DNA of 64,000 bases from Sphagnum magellanicum (taxonomy: Eukaryota > Streptophyta > Sphagnopsida > Sphagnales > Sphagnaceae), in the NCBI GenBank assembly GCA_021904315.1, contig CM038911.1, forward strand, positions 6,731,390 to 6,795,389, read 5' to 3'. Position 1 is the stretch's first letter, and the number at the start of each line of letters is the position of its first letter. Positions 35,600 through 47,465 of the stretch are shown here, piece after piece. The notes under the pieces are model-generated. The model was given only the letters and a program-made list of their open reading frames with translations. It was not told the origin of the DNA and ran no database searches. The position numbers and the translations under genes are program-made.

Positions 35600-37579
35600 A
35601 CCTTGGCCGTTGAAAATCTTGATGTTTGCACTAGTTGTGACTCGTGAAATAGCAACATACAGTTGACCATGGGAATAGACCGAAAACGGCAAATATACCC
35701 CAACGTTGTTGAATGTCTGACCTTGACTCTTGTTGATTGTGATCGCAAATGCCACTCAAACTAAAAATTGACGACAACGCAAAACAAATGGCCAATCAAT
35801 CCTGGAGGTGGACATGATGATGCGAGGTATGAACACACGTTTACCGACATTGTTCCCTGTGATGATCTCCTCGTTAATGACACGTTGACCCAATCTTTTG
35901 ACAATCAACCTCGTACCATTACACAATCCTATTGATTGATTGAGATTACCCAACAAAAGGATTGGCACACCCACTTTGAGTTGCAGCTCATGATTTGCGA
36001 TATCGCTGAATCGCAAAGTGTTCCACCGGATACAATGAATCCATTAAAACTCATGTAGCAACATTTGCACCTTCTTTTGTTGGAGCCAAACAATTTGCGC
36101 TCAAGTACGTGTGCGATTCTTCAGATAACGATTCTAAAATTGCATTGTTGACTTCATCAACATCAGTATTTTTGGGGGCTATAATGCTGCATTGCATAAG
36201 CTACATGGCATCCCCAGAGTGGCACCGGTGATCCGGATAGATGGTTCGGATTAATCCTCTTAAGCTGCAATCTTCTGCTGGTAGCCTCATATGGGATGGA
36301 ATCTTGATCCAATCTGGATCGACACCTTCTTCTCCTGCAATGGCGAGAAGACTACCGTCTCCAACATTCAACACCCATTTAGTAAACTCTCGTTGTTTTT
36401 CAGAATTGGTTGCCATGACTCACATGTTGATATGAAGACGAAGAATTGTAACATGTTGCCAAAGATGTGATCGAGGCAAGGAAGCACTAACAATGTCTTC
36501 TCGTCCCGCCTTGGGAATGACAGGCAAGGTTTGACGAAAATCCCCACCAAGGACCACGGTTTTCCCACCGAAGATTTTCCCAATTACCTGTGCGTCATCC
36601 AATTGCATCAAATCATGCAAGGTGTGATTAACAACTTCGAAAACTCGGTGATGCATCATCGATGCCTCATCCCAAATGATCAGATCAGCTTTATGCACCA
36701 ACTCGGCCACTTTCATCTCTTGTGTGATGTTGCAAGTTGACTCATCGTGCAGATCAATTGAAATCTTGAATCTTGAATGGGCGGTTCCGCTGCCTGGAAG
36801 CAACAAAGACGTAATTCCTAATAAGGCAACTGCAAGCACGATTTTGCCTTGCCCTCATAGACAGGACAGAAGTGTTGTCCAAACAAATGTTTTACCGGTT
36901 CCACCATTGCCATACACAAAGAATAGTTTGCCTTCTTTGTTTGTCACGGCATTCAAAATAATTTCGTATGCGTTGCGTTGATCATCATTCAACCTATCTT
37001 CTGCATTGTCCGCATGTGCGGTTAATGAATATCGATCATAAACCAGTTCTTCTTGGACCAATCGGTTTCCTCCATGAATAGAAGGGATGTAATTAGACTT
37101 GGGAAGTGTTAGAAAATCTTCTAGGCAGTGTCCATTGCGCATGAGAACTTGATCGATCTCATACAATGCACGATCCTTTAATGCATACTCAGGAAGGGTA
37201 ACAGTTGGATCAGCACGCTCACAGTGTGTCATTACTTCAATGTCATCGCTCAAAGACTCCCAATGTGCATCCCATAGCTGTCTGGGATTCGTGACCTCAC
37301 AAAACATCAACATGGAAGCAAACATGTCACGCAGCTGTCGTCCCGAAGCCCAAACACCGGCTTCTTCCAAGGCTTGATCCCATTGATTGTCATTTGCAAG
37401 CAAACCCATCGCAATGCATGCATCTTTGAATGTGTCGTGCTCTCTGCCATCCACTGTTCGCAAATGTTTGTAGGATGTGGCACCTCTGACGCAGTTCAGC
37501 AGCATTCGCAAATAGTAACGTTCACTCGATGTTGGGTGTGCGTAATACATGCGACCAATGGCAAAGCCTCTCTTGGCAG
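35600..37579 (-). pseudogene. Helitron helicase (Pif1-like, SF1) portion, broken
   Basis: The minus-strand sequence continues with a Pif1-type helicase. Walker A is YGNGGTGKTF (near 36920-36890). Walker B is LIIWDEASM (near 36690-36660), followed by GGKTVVLGGDFRQTLPVI. Further on are GLCNGTRL (near 35930) and the C-terminal INKSQGQTF and [10 protein letters not shown] motifs (35745-35640). In live Helitrons it unwinds the donor strand. Stops in one frame at 36855-36857, 36420-36422 and 35756-35758 are all TGA where the family has Arg, and a frameshift lies near 36020. The order and spacing match the family closely, so the copy is old but not scrambled. Confidence 0.87.
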
Positions 37580-40080
37580 TGTCCATCGCTTCAACTTTTG
37601 ATTCCACACCCATTGCTGAGGGAATTGATTGAATGTAAGGCTTCGTGTAACTTCCGATTCTTGGTTTGTTTTGAACCATTATGTCAGCATCGTTCTAGAA
37701 ATGGCTGACCGTGTTGCCACTTCCTGCACATCATTGCCATCGCGAAACAACACCATTTGCTGATTGGGCAAATGGTATTGCAGACACTCAACGGTAGGAA
37801 ACCGCTCATGCATATCAAACTTGAAGATGCGCCACGCTGCTTCCGATGCAGATACATAACGACAATCAAGATATCTTTTAATTTCATTAGTATCGACCAC
37901 ATTTCCTTTGGTGGCATTGTCGCTCTGGCGCGAGATCTTAACAGTTGCACAATCATGTCTTTTATATACGTACTTGAATAGATACTTGACTGCACGAATA
38001 TTGTTGTAGACCTTAACGTTGATGTGCGCATCGTATTTGGTCGATAAATAGACATTGTGCAGTACCACCCAACGATTGTCCAATTCAATGCCATGAACCA
38101 CAACTATGTGCCCCGTATCTCTACGCCAATAAATAGGGTCTCTATTTACATCCGTCACCGTCTCGGATTGGAACTTGCGTGGATATTGTTTTTTACATTT
38201 GCCTTCTTCCATGCACGGGGCATTTGGGAACACAGCTCCACATGGACCATGCATCATGCATTTGGCAACTGTCTTGTGGGCCAACTTGTTTGTTTCTGAA
38301 TTCGAAAGTTCAGCACTGATCATGCAGTCTACATCCTCGACTGTGTGTGGCTTGTAGTCTTTGGTAAAGAAGATGAGGATGTGTGCATGCGGCAGCCCAC
38401 GCTTTTGAAATTCAACGACATAAATTCCCGCAATCGTGCATCCCAAAATATGCTTCTTGTGAATGTCATTGATCAACTCCTTCAACTTGATTTTGAACAT
38501 TCGGGTTACCAAATTCGGTTGATCTTGAGGTTGCTATCCGAACAGTAACGCTCTCTTGATTTCAAGCCACTAGGGATTGCAAGTGAATGTAACGCATCCG
38601 GGCAACCTGCCCATTTGCAAATTACCATGGCATCTTGATAATTCTGAACCATGTGACATGGATGTACTATGAAAGAAGATGGAAGAATGATCTTCTATCC
38701 GATGGTAACATCGTTATTGTCACCTACAACAATGGCATCTGAAGGCCTTAATAAAGATCCGCGCGAAGTTTTTTTTGATTTAGGCGCAGATACTTTAAAA
38801 CGATTTTGTTCGATAGCCGCATAAGCATCCACAATGTATTGATGCCGCAATCGGTCACCTTGAAGCAACGCAATGCCATCAGTGTCTCGATGTTGAAGTT
38901 GATAATTGTAAAATTCTGCCATTGTCACATTGTAATGCTTTCTTTGAAGCTCAGATTCTTCTACATGGTCGTCATCCAAATCTACGTCAGCAACAACACC
39001 ATTGAGCGGAATATTCGGATGCCATCCATCTTCACCGTAAGGAAATAGCAATGGATAATGTAGAGCCATGTATTCCACATGTAGTTCGGAAATACGCTGA
39101 AATGGGCCAGCTTGCTGAGCAAGCACGATGTCACGTTTGTCTACAGCCTCAGAACCATCTCCTACCATCAATGCAGCGACTTCATCGGCCGTCGGCACAT
39201 TGTATCGACCGGCATCCTTTGTTTGAAAGGCAATGAAACGCAATTTTAGATCCATGGGAGCACCTTCTGTTGCCATCATATCCCTTGCCATTTTGAGCAT
39301 TTCGACATAGGGATTGATATTATACATCATGGTCAATAATCGATCTAACGTCGTTGGATCAAGCGAGGGCATAACGGCATGGCGCTTTTTACGTTCGTGT
39401 TTCGTATCATGAATGTACAGCTGTGCAAACTATGGCCATTGTCCTTCGGCAAGACATAAGGATCCGATTTTGTGATAAAGTTCACCTTGAATGCGAAAGG
39501 AATACGGTCCAGGGCCTCCTGTTACTAACTCATCAACTTTAGCACCAAACGAAGTGAATGCTAACACCGAATTGTACATGCGAATCTGATCTTGAAATTT
39601 GACGGCACTGCTCTCTTTGCTGGTTAAAAGAACTTCCAGCTCTTGCGGTGTTGCAGGAAGATTCGGCAACAAAACTTTGCCATTCTCGCAACACAGAGAA
39701 AATTATGGGTTGTTGTTTGTCGACTTTGCCGATCGTTCTTTGATCCACATTTTCGCGCTGCAGAATCCACATATTATGTCCATTTTTCCACAATCCCATC
39801 GTCCCCAGGCTAACGCATCTTCATCTCCAAACAATTGTAATGCGTCATTGCAAAGAGAAGGCTGTTCACGTTACTGAGCACGTCGTTTTTTTTGTAGGCG
39901 ATTGCGACGTTCATGTGCAGATTCTAACGTGCCTTGATTGAATTCTATTGGAACATCAATATGTGGAACATGATTTTCCAAAGAGTCAGTTTGCTCGTCA
40001 TTCCGTTGAGCTTCTAGGTGTTGCCGAAGGGCCGTCAAAGCAGCTAAAACACTACCATGTTGCGCAATGAGTGCACGCAT
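37580..40080 (-). pseudogene. Helitron Rep (HUH endonuclease) portion, broken
   Basis: Coding remnants run from about 40080 downward. The pieces are a short N-terminal frame (40080-39871), a Helitron-like N domain (39672-38695, with LHYPLLFPYGEDGWHP) and the Rep core (38512-37679). The Rep core holds GLPHAHILIFF, whose two histidines (near 38389-38381) are the HUH metal site. It also holds KYLFKYVYK (37960-37990), whose tyrosines are the strand-transfer residues. In active elements this domain nicks and rejoins single-stranded DNA for rolling-circle transposition. Defects include TAG at 39430-39432 where the family has Gln, stops at 38695 and 38570-38572, a frameshift near 38585, TAA at 37679-37681 and a frameshift near 37580. 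Confidence 0.85.
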
Positions 40081-40352
40081 ACGTTCTTATATGTCTTCGA
40101 GCATCTTGGGGCGGGGGGGTTCTCCTACACTCTTTTGTGCTAGTGCCGTGTGTGTGGACATTGTTGAAATCTGGCTACATCAACTAAAGAATTGTGCAGG
40201 CAGCAATACTGGTGTCGAAATGTGAGGCAAAATCAATCCCCGGGGTGGCGGAGGAAATGAAAGTCCATGGCTTATTAATTTGTATTCACTTATTTGCTCA
40301 AGGCGTTGTTGATTCCTGCAAAGATCACAATACAGAAGAAGAGAAAGTGTGT

Positions 40353-40372
40353 GTGAGAGAGAGAGAGAGAGA
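40353..40372 (+). repeat. (GA)n microsatellite
   Basis: About nine GA units follow a GTGTGTGA tract. Confidence 0.85.
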
Positions 40373-41229
40373 CATAGTATTTCAAAACAATATTGTATGG
40401 ACTTATCAAAATCCATCTTCTCTCATTTGAATGTGATTAACTTATTGTGTAGTATTAACTTACTTACTTATTAAATGACAAAGAGGCACTGGATAGGTGT
40501 TGGACTATATAGTGGGTGAAGGGCATTTTCGAAAGTAAGGGACCTAGAACAACACAATAGCCAAGTTTGGGCTCACATTTTGCAAATGTTCTAAACTCGT
40601 GTGCTTTACCCATAGTTAAAGCATGAGGAAAACATTATCGGGAACTTGAACATATATATCATAGTCACTGAACGGATTTAGCAAATGTTTGCCAAATAAT
40701 TAATATATTTAGAATCTATTATGCAAAACTTTCTGTTTGTTTTAGTAGTTGCAATTGAGCAAAAATTTTGTCTCTGGTTCTATTTTTTGAGTCATGCCAT
40801 GATTTCAAATATGTATAGATATTTGTGTGAATCATGGCACGCTCACACAGATATCTAAAATCTCCCAATTAGGCTTTTCAAATAGTTGCCAGACATCTGG
40901 GAGATTCTCCAATTGAGTTTTTTAGTGATTCTCCAAGTGAGTTTTTCAGTTTTGAAGTTGTCGAGTTTCTTCGACTGTACAGCAACTACTAATTGTGGGT
41001 GCAGCTACACATGGCAGCTTTGGATTCCTCGCGAATTCTTTCACAGAAATCGTGTCTACATGGACTGTTGTATCAACCCAATATTGTTGTTGTTGTTGTT
41101 TTTCTTCTTCTCCCTAATTTTTTTCATTTCATGAGTCGCACGTTAACAACTTCCATCTCTTTCCAACAAAACCCAAAAACCCATTTTCCGTCGAATCTCA
41201 TGTTGGAAATCGGAAAACTTTCCCCAGCC

Positions 41230-41241
41230 CCCCCCCCCCCC
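41230..41241 (+). repeat. Poly-C tract followed by A-rich tract
   Basis: Twelve C residues are followed by A-rich sequence. It is a slippage-prone site and assembly length may be uncertain. Confidence 0.8.
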
Positions 41242-41294
41242 AAAAAAAACAAAACAAAAAAACAACATCCTCATCTCCGCTGCCAGACATGATC

Positions 41295-41311
41295 GCTCTC
41301 TCTCTCTCTCT
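41295..41311 (+). repeat. (CT)n microsatellite
   Basis: About eight CT units lie upstream of the small open frame at 41445. CT tracts are common in plant 5' leaders, but no transcript evidence is available here. Confidence 0.8.
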
Positions 41312-41444
41312 TGCTGTGTGCATGTCTGTACAAAACCCAACACCTTCAAAATAATAAAAAACCCCAACCAACCAACCTCCAGAACTGCATGATCTAGAAG
41401 TAACAGCTTGAATGCAACAAAGCTCCAGGAGAGATTCTTTTGCA

Positions 41445-41567
41445 ATGGTGCCAAATTACCGCCAAATGACAATCAATTTCTTCTTCCACAATTTCATCAC
41501 ACCAACCGAAGGTCCAATGTCTGAGGATGCGCAGATGCGTCTGAAGATGGGAGCTGCTAAGGGATAA
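41445..41567 (+). other. Possible 40-codon open frame, unknown
   Basis: An ATG-started frame in a less AT-rich patch reads FITPTEGPMSEDAQMRLKMG before a stop. The same frame stays open after the stop for about 20 more codons (KSNGSKPEPSKED). Composition and hydrophilic content look more protein-like than the surroundings. I recognise no family. It could be an exon fragment, perhaps captured by the Helitron, or chance. Confidence 0.2.
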
Positions 41568-42714
41568 GTCACCAAGAGCAATGGATCCAAGCCGGAACCG
41601 TCTAAAGAGGACATCAAATCACACCCTCGCTATATTTAACTACTGTTCGTAGCCACTATCCGTCCGGAGTCAAGGGAAGCTTCATTCTTCCTTTACAATA
41701 TATAATATGGAGGAAAATGGTGATCTCCTCGCAAGTTTAGGTTGTGGTGTGTTTTGTGAATTGGGTTGCCCATGGCTTGTCCATGCACTATTTTAGGGGT
41801 CTAATATGCATTAGTTTTTTTTTTTCTTGGTTTGTGTAGATTGATTTCACCTTGGACTTTTACTTGTGAGTTTGTTGTAGTTTTATTTCAAAATTCTCAA
41901 CTCCCACATCTTTGTTGAGAACTAAAGAGTGTGATTTGGGTTTGCATTCCCTTGCAAAATTGAAAAGCAACATGGTTTTCTACCCCCAATACCATTTGAC
42001 AAACTTATAGGTGCATCACATAACCCATATTAAAGTGGTCATGTACATCAATTCTTCAAGTTGACTTGAATTGTAAATATGAATAAGTCTTCAACACTTG
42101 TGAATACATAAATGTAGATTTGACCCATATTAACACTATAGATGGACAAAGACAACAAATTTGAGTTTGGTCATCTTTTACCAAAACTTGGCAAAATAGT
42201 CATAAATGTTACTTTATGATAAGTTTGCATTTCCATATTTGTGCCCATCAAGTTTGTTCAACATTAAGAATCATGAAATTAACATTGTAGTAGTAGTGTA
42301 GGCAATTGAAGCTAAAATGGGGAAAGGTAATTAGTCATAGAAGTAGCCTTGGCAACAATTTAACATTGTTTGGGCAAACATTATGATTATGTCATTCATA
42401 AACACAAGCGAGGGAGGTAGAAAAACGTGTTCAACACTTTTGACCTTCATAGCATTGTCATGACTTGCAATAGCTTACATGTACACAAGCAAAGTTTCAC
42501 AACTAGCAAAATCACACGTGTTTAAGTCATTGCCTAGTTGAGCTAAGTAGTTGCAAAACTTTGGAATCAAATTTATTTAAACTTACAAGATACATGCTTG
42601 TACATGCTTATCTTCTTTTGATTTGATTTAGCTAGAAGTGACATTTAATAGCTACCTTGAAATTGTTATTGTGGCTATTAAAGATGTAATGACTAGAAAT
42701 CTAGCTTTCTGTTT

Positions 42715-43010
42715 TGAATTTTGTTTTAGGAGGGAAGATTTTGAATGATTTTTTCTCCCATTATGTTTTTGATAACAACATTGGAGAGATAAAAGCTTGG
42801 GTAGAACTTCATAAGATGTATGTGAATTATGGAATGAACAAGAAGAAAAATTGGGGATTTATGTTCTGCACATATATTATGACTATGTACATGTAGAATT
42901 AATTTATAGAAATATAGAATTCAAGTTGTTTTTGTAGTTTGTATTAGTTCATAGAATGTATTTATTAGAAGCACAATTTAATTTGGTATTATTTTCAAAA
43001 TAAAAATAAG
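42715..43010 (+). repeat. Dispersed repeat, related to 49400-49640
   Basis: From about 42800 the sequence (CTTCATAAGATGTATGTGAA onward) matches 49408-49635 in the same orientation at roughly 80-85% by eye. The first part (about 42715-42775) also resembles 50405-50460. It sits just before the gypsy polymerase fossil and may belong to the same retroelement family. Confidence 0.7.
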
Positions 43011-43074
43011 TACTTACCATACTCAAGATGAATTTAGTAATAAAATCCTAATTTTTGTATGTTTTGTTGTTGAT

Positions 43075-44790
43075 TAGAATTTTAATGAGGTAGCTACCAT
43101 TCAATTGACCACCAATTTACCAAAATGTATTGAATAGGGTCTTCAAGGAATACGTATACAAGTTCATGAAGATCTTTTTAGATGATTTGCTACATACAAT
43201 GATATGGATATCATATGTCAAAATTGAAGTTGTGCTTTGGAAAATGCAAAGATATGGAATTAGTCTTAGCCCACAAAATGCATTTTCATGGCTTCTTCTA
43301 GGATGATTTTAAGGTCAATAGTTTCCAAAGAATGAAAACTAGTAATAAACATGCTTATATTTACAAATCCATAGCAAATATAAATGTTTAATGGTATGGC
43401 ACAATTCTATCACTACTTCATTATGGCCTTGATCACTAAATTCATAAAGAAGACATAACCTTTTATATGGACCACAAAATTTTAGTAAGTATCTCAAAAT
43501 TGGTATGTAGAGTTGGGATGAACCCATGTTGTGCAACTGCACTATTTAAGCTACGAAATCCCACAAAACCTACAAGGGTGTTGGACCAAATAGTGAACAC
43601 CACTATTTTTCACTTACAATCAATTTGGCTAAAGGAGGTGAGGGAATATTTAAAGATTGGACAAATATTAAATGCAATTAATGATGCTACCACATAAATA
43701 AAGGTTGGCAAGACATGTAAACCTTTCACCATGAAGGATGGCATGTTCTATAAATTTGGGTGTGACAACAAGCTTAAACAATGCTTAATTTTAGAAGAAG
43801 TCTTAGTAATTTTCAAATAAATACATGAAGGAACAATAAGATGACAATTTATAATGGGACGTCATAATAAGGAAGGTGCTAAACATATGGTAATCGTGGT
43901 TAACTTTGTTCAAAGATGTCAATTAATTTTGTAAACCTTGTAACATTTGCCAAATAATAGGATGATTAGTAAGTCAACCTTGGTTAAACTAATGACTACA
44001 CTTCTAGAAGAATCATTTATAAAGTCACGACTAAACTTTCCATCAAGCCTACAAGATGTTATACATGGAACATTACATATTAATGGCCATAGACAATGCC
44101 ACCAAGTGTGTGGAGGCTAAGGGATTACACATTAACACTAAAATAGTATAACCACATTCCTATATGAATACATCTTGACCAAGTTTGGGTGTCCTATAAC
44201 TCTTGTCACAAACTAGGGAGTGCCTTTCATCAATGATGCCATAAAAAACCTTACTAATTATTTTATGTTGATTTATGTCAGTTCCACTAGTATCCATAGG
44301 GAAATGGATGTGTAAAGCCAATTAACAAAGTTATTGGTAGACTATTGACAAAGCTTATCAATGAAAATAAAACAAATTGGGATGAACATTGATCCACAAT
44401 CTTGTTTTCTTACAAAGTTCAACATACAAAGTTGCTATAAGGTACATCCCTTATCAACTAGTCTACATGTTTTATATTCCTACAATGGGGACCACAAAAA
44501 TGTTAACCCAATATGGAAACATACTTGATTAACATGTTTGTGTTCCCCATTACAAAATTATAGATCCTTAAAAACTATAGAGTGATAAACTACATGCGCA
44601 TGATATTGCAAGGATTAATCAATCAGACATAACATTATGGAATCAAATAATGCCATATTAAAAAATATTTTTAATCAATTTGATGATTATGTATTGCGAT
44701 TTCCCAAGGGAAGTAAAACACATCTAAAGAAGGTCATTATTAAAGGGTGAAAACACACTACATTGTCCCTAAAATGTTGTCACAAGGTAG
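43075..44790 (+). pseudogene. Ty3/gypsy polyprotein fossil (reverse transcriptase to integrase)
   Basis: Plus-strand fragments in changing frames follow the gypsy order. The reverse transcriptase end is NRVFKEYVYKFMKIFLDDLL (43133 onward), whose FLDD is the active-site YxDD box. GISLSPQNAF follows, then the connection region FNGMAQFYHYFI near 43390. Next are integrase pieces: FTMKDGMFYKFG (about 43725), LYEYILTKFGCPITLVT (about 44160-44220), FINDAIKNLTNYFML, and ENKTNWDEH (about 44360). A C-terminal part (FDDYVLRFPKGSK) ends near 44720. RNase H and the integrase zinc finger are badly eroded. No long terminal repeat was found on either side. It is a dead, old copy. Confidence 0.75.
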
Positions 44791-47179
44791 TTTTTGCAAG
44801 ATTTTGGGATTTGTAATTGGCCATGTGATTATATATAATTGATTAAAATGATAAATGACTCAACATTGCAATGTTATATATAATATAATCACATTGTACA
44901 AATTTTATGAATAGTTTTTTAATAACCATAATATAATGGACTTTCAAAATAATACCAAAATATCTATAATAGTTCATAATCAATGGGTATGGATTCCATG
45001 CACCTTCATATAATTTTTTTTAATGATTAAAGGACTCAATGGTAATATGATGTGGTAACATTGATACCAAGGAGGACTTTTTGGAAGGATTTTGATGACC
45101 AAATTTTTCTATGTACCTTGAATTATGGTTTTTTCTTATTAAGTTTTTTATTTAATGAAAGTAATAATTTAGAAGCTCATATGTCAAATTTAGGTTGTTT
45201 ATAAGGTAACTAGGGTTGAAAAAAAATTATAATATTTTTTCACCATAACTTGTAAAATGATTTGTGTGATTCAAGGTACCTTGCCTTCACACTACTTTCA
45301 CAATGTTAATTTAGGCAATTATGGATTTCCACATGTGCCTAAAAATGTTTCACCTTATTGTGCTTTCACCTAAGTGTTTTGGACCTCATAAAATGTATAA
45401 CATAATGTTTTTAATTGTTATGGACAATTTGACCCTAACCATGTACTTGTGAATGTGATCAAATTGAAGCTTTACAATTAATGTTGACAATAAAGTTTAA
45501 GGCAAACTACCATAATTCTAGTGTATTGAAATTTAGTGTGGTAAAAATGACAATGTAGCCATTGGTAATGAGTATGTAGACAATGAAGACCAATAGGAAG
45601 TTAATGTGTCAATGGGAAAGATTGTGTAGAAAGGAATTACATGGCATAGTGGTGGTGAATGTTGTGTGAAAGAAAAAAAGGTATAATGGGAAAAATTAGT
45701 ATTCTAAACAATGGGATATTTAAATCATTAACCTAAAAATGCACGAAAAAATAACTTTGGTTGTTAATTTCTAATAAATATTAATCATGATAATTATCAC
45801 AAACAACAATTATTTTGTCATTGCCATTTTCCTTGTTTGTCATTTTTAATTTCCAAAATGAATGAAGGCAACTTGTTTGAAAGATTGGAATGCCTTGCAC
45901 ACAAGAAAGAAGAAGAAAATAGGCAATCCTTATAGCAAGAGGAGAAAGTTCATCAACATTGTGTGTAGTGCCATTAAAAATGCAATTTCCAAAATGTAAA
46001 TTGCCAAGACTATCATCCTCACTTGAATACACAATAGAGCAAAAAATAAATAAGTATTTTGACAAGTAATAAAAACAACACATAACATTGAAGTCTAACT
46101 TTGTATCTTATAGAAATAAAACAAAAAAGTAAGAACACAATTGGCGTAACCTATGATCATTTCCAACTTCAAAAAAGGAAACAAATAACAACAATTTCAC
46201 CGAATGAAGAACATTAATGAAAGTCCAAAAAACCACAAAGTTCACAACCTTCAATTTTTATAGTTTCATCTACTTCCAAGTTTCAATTATGCAAAACTAA
46301 ACCATGCATTAGGTCCATGACCAATTTAGGTGGTAAGGTACAATAGGTATCATTAGTTCTTGTGGAAAAAACAAATAGATACATGTTTACCCCTTTAAAG
46401 TAAAGTTAGTGTTTGGAACTAGGAAGTTTAATTAATTAGACTGAACAGTTAATTATTAATTTGAATTAATATGTCAAATTTAGATAATTAATTTTTTGAA
46501 TTAAAATAACTAATTCAAAATATTATTTCGTATATATATATATATATATTGTTGTATAATTTGGGAAATTGTTTTTTAGTTGCAACCCAATTTGCAACTA
46601 ATGTGTAATTAAAATATTTGAATTTTGCGATACTACACACTATAAGTGACAATCAACTGTTTTATTTCTTTCTCATGTTTTCATATGGTTTTCAATCATT
46701 CATCATTATTTATGTCAATGTCAAATTTAATTTAAATTAATATACATTTCATGGACATGAAAAGATACATGTTAATTTATTTTTTCATATCCATGTTGGT
46801 GGATAGGGAAAAATAATGAGGTAGCTATCAAATGGAGGTAATTATTAAAAAAGGTGGGAAATATTTATTATGAAAGTTAATGGAAAATGGAAGTTGTTAT
46901 TAGAAAAGGAATGAAATAGGTAAGCTTGAAAATGAGGTAATTATTTCTGAAATTGTATTTGGAATGGTCCATGGACAACCATATGAAGGATTCCAAAAAA
47001 TCTCCCATATACCAATTCTAATTACTCATCACTGAAATTCAACCCACATATTTTGTCGTTAAATATCATTTCATAAACTATATAAATAAGATATCTTTTC
47101 TTGTGTGCTCACATTAAAATACATGTGCCAATTTGGGATGAGCTTAAAACATAATTTAAAAACTATATATATTTTAGTT
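44791..47179. other. AT-rich intergenic DNA right of the gypsy fossil
   Basis: The stretch may include eroded long-terminal-repeat sequence, but no pair of repeats is visible. No gene is recognised. The minus-strand open stretch at 45781-46083 has no family features. Confidence 0.4.
46531..46549 (+). repeat. (TA)n microsatellite
   Basis: About nine TA units. Confidence 0.9.
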
Positions 47180-47465
47180 CACCTACCTTTTTATTGTGGT
47201 ACTTACTTGCCTACCTAGGTAAGTAAATAACTAATCCTATGTTTTACCTACTTACATAGGTAGGTAAGTAAATTTGTAGTGTATGTATGTCCTTCATACC
47301 TACCTTCTCATGTAAGTAGGTAAATATGTAGCCTAGGTATGTAGGTATGTCCTACCTACCTATTTTTACCTAACTACTTAATTTTACATACATACCTAAG
47401 TAAGTAGGAAGAACCTACCAACCTATGTATCAATGTACCTAGCTACTTAAGTTGATATTTATTAT
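47180..47465. repeat. Degenerate ACCT/AGGT array with many palindromes
   Basis: The segment is built almost entirely from ACCTAC, TAGGTA, TAAGTAGG and related words in both orientations, so it can fold on itself extensively. A smaller tract of the same words lies at 29304-29370, inside the CACTA element. Both are followed by TTGCAA-rich DNA (here 47640-47890), so this may mark another member of that CACTA family. Confidence 0.7.

Larger units (their letters stand above)
35474..40080 (-). mobile_element. Helitron (RepHel type), decayed; 5' end not located
   Basis: The minus strand carries the protein order typical of plant Helitrons: N-terminal region, HUH Rep domain, then a Pif1-type helicase. 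The 3' terminus on the minus strand ends CTAG at 35474, followed by T. A short hairpin lies 11 nt inside it, matching the hallmark end of Helitrons. The 5' end, expected to start with TC after an A, should lie beyond 40080. I could not fix it, and anything up to about 41.7 kb is possible. Multiple stops and frameshifts make the encoded protein non-functional. Confidence 0.85.
40081..42714. other. Mixed-composition region right of the Helitron coding part
   Basis: The stretch has GC-richer patches, pyrimidine-rich microsatellites and a C-tract. It may include the Helitron 5' end and captured or flanking gene-like sequence. A 28-bp near-duplication (GATTCTCCAA with GAGTTTTT) is at about 40900-40950. 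No gene is firmly recognised. Confidence 0.4.
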
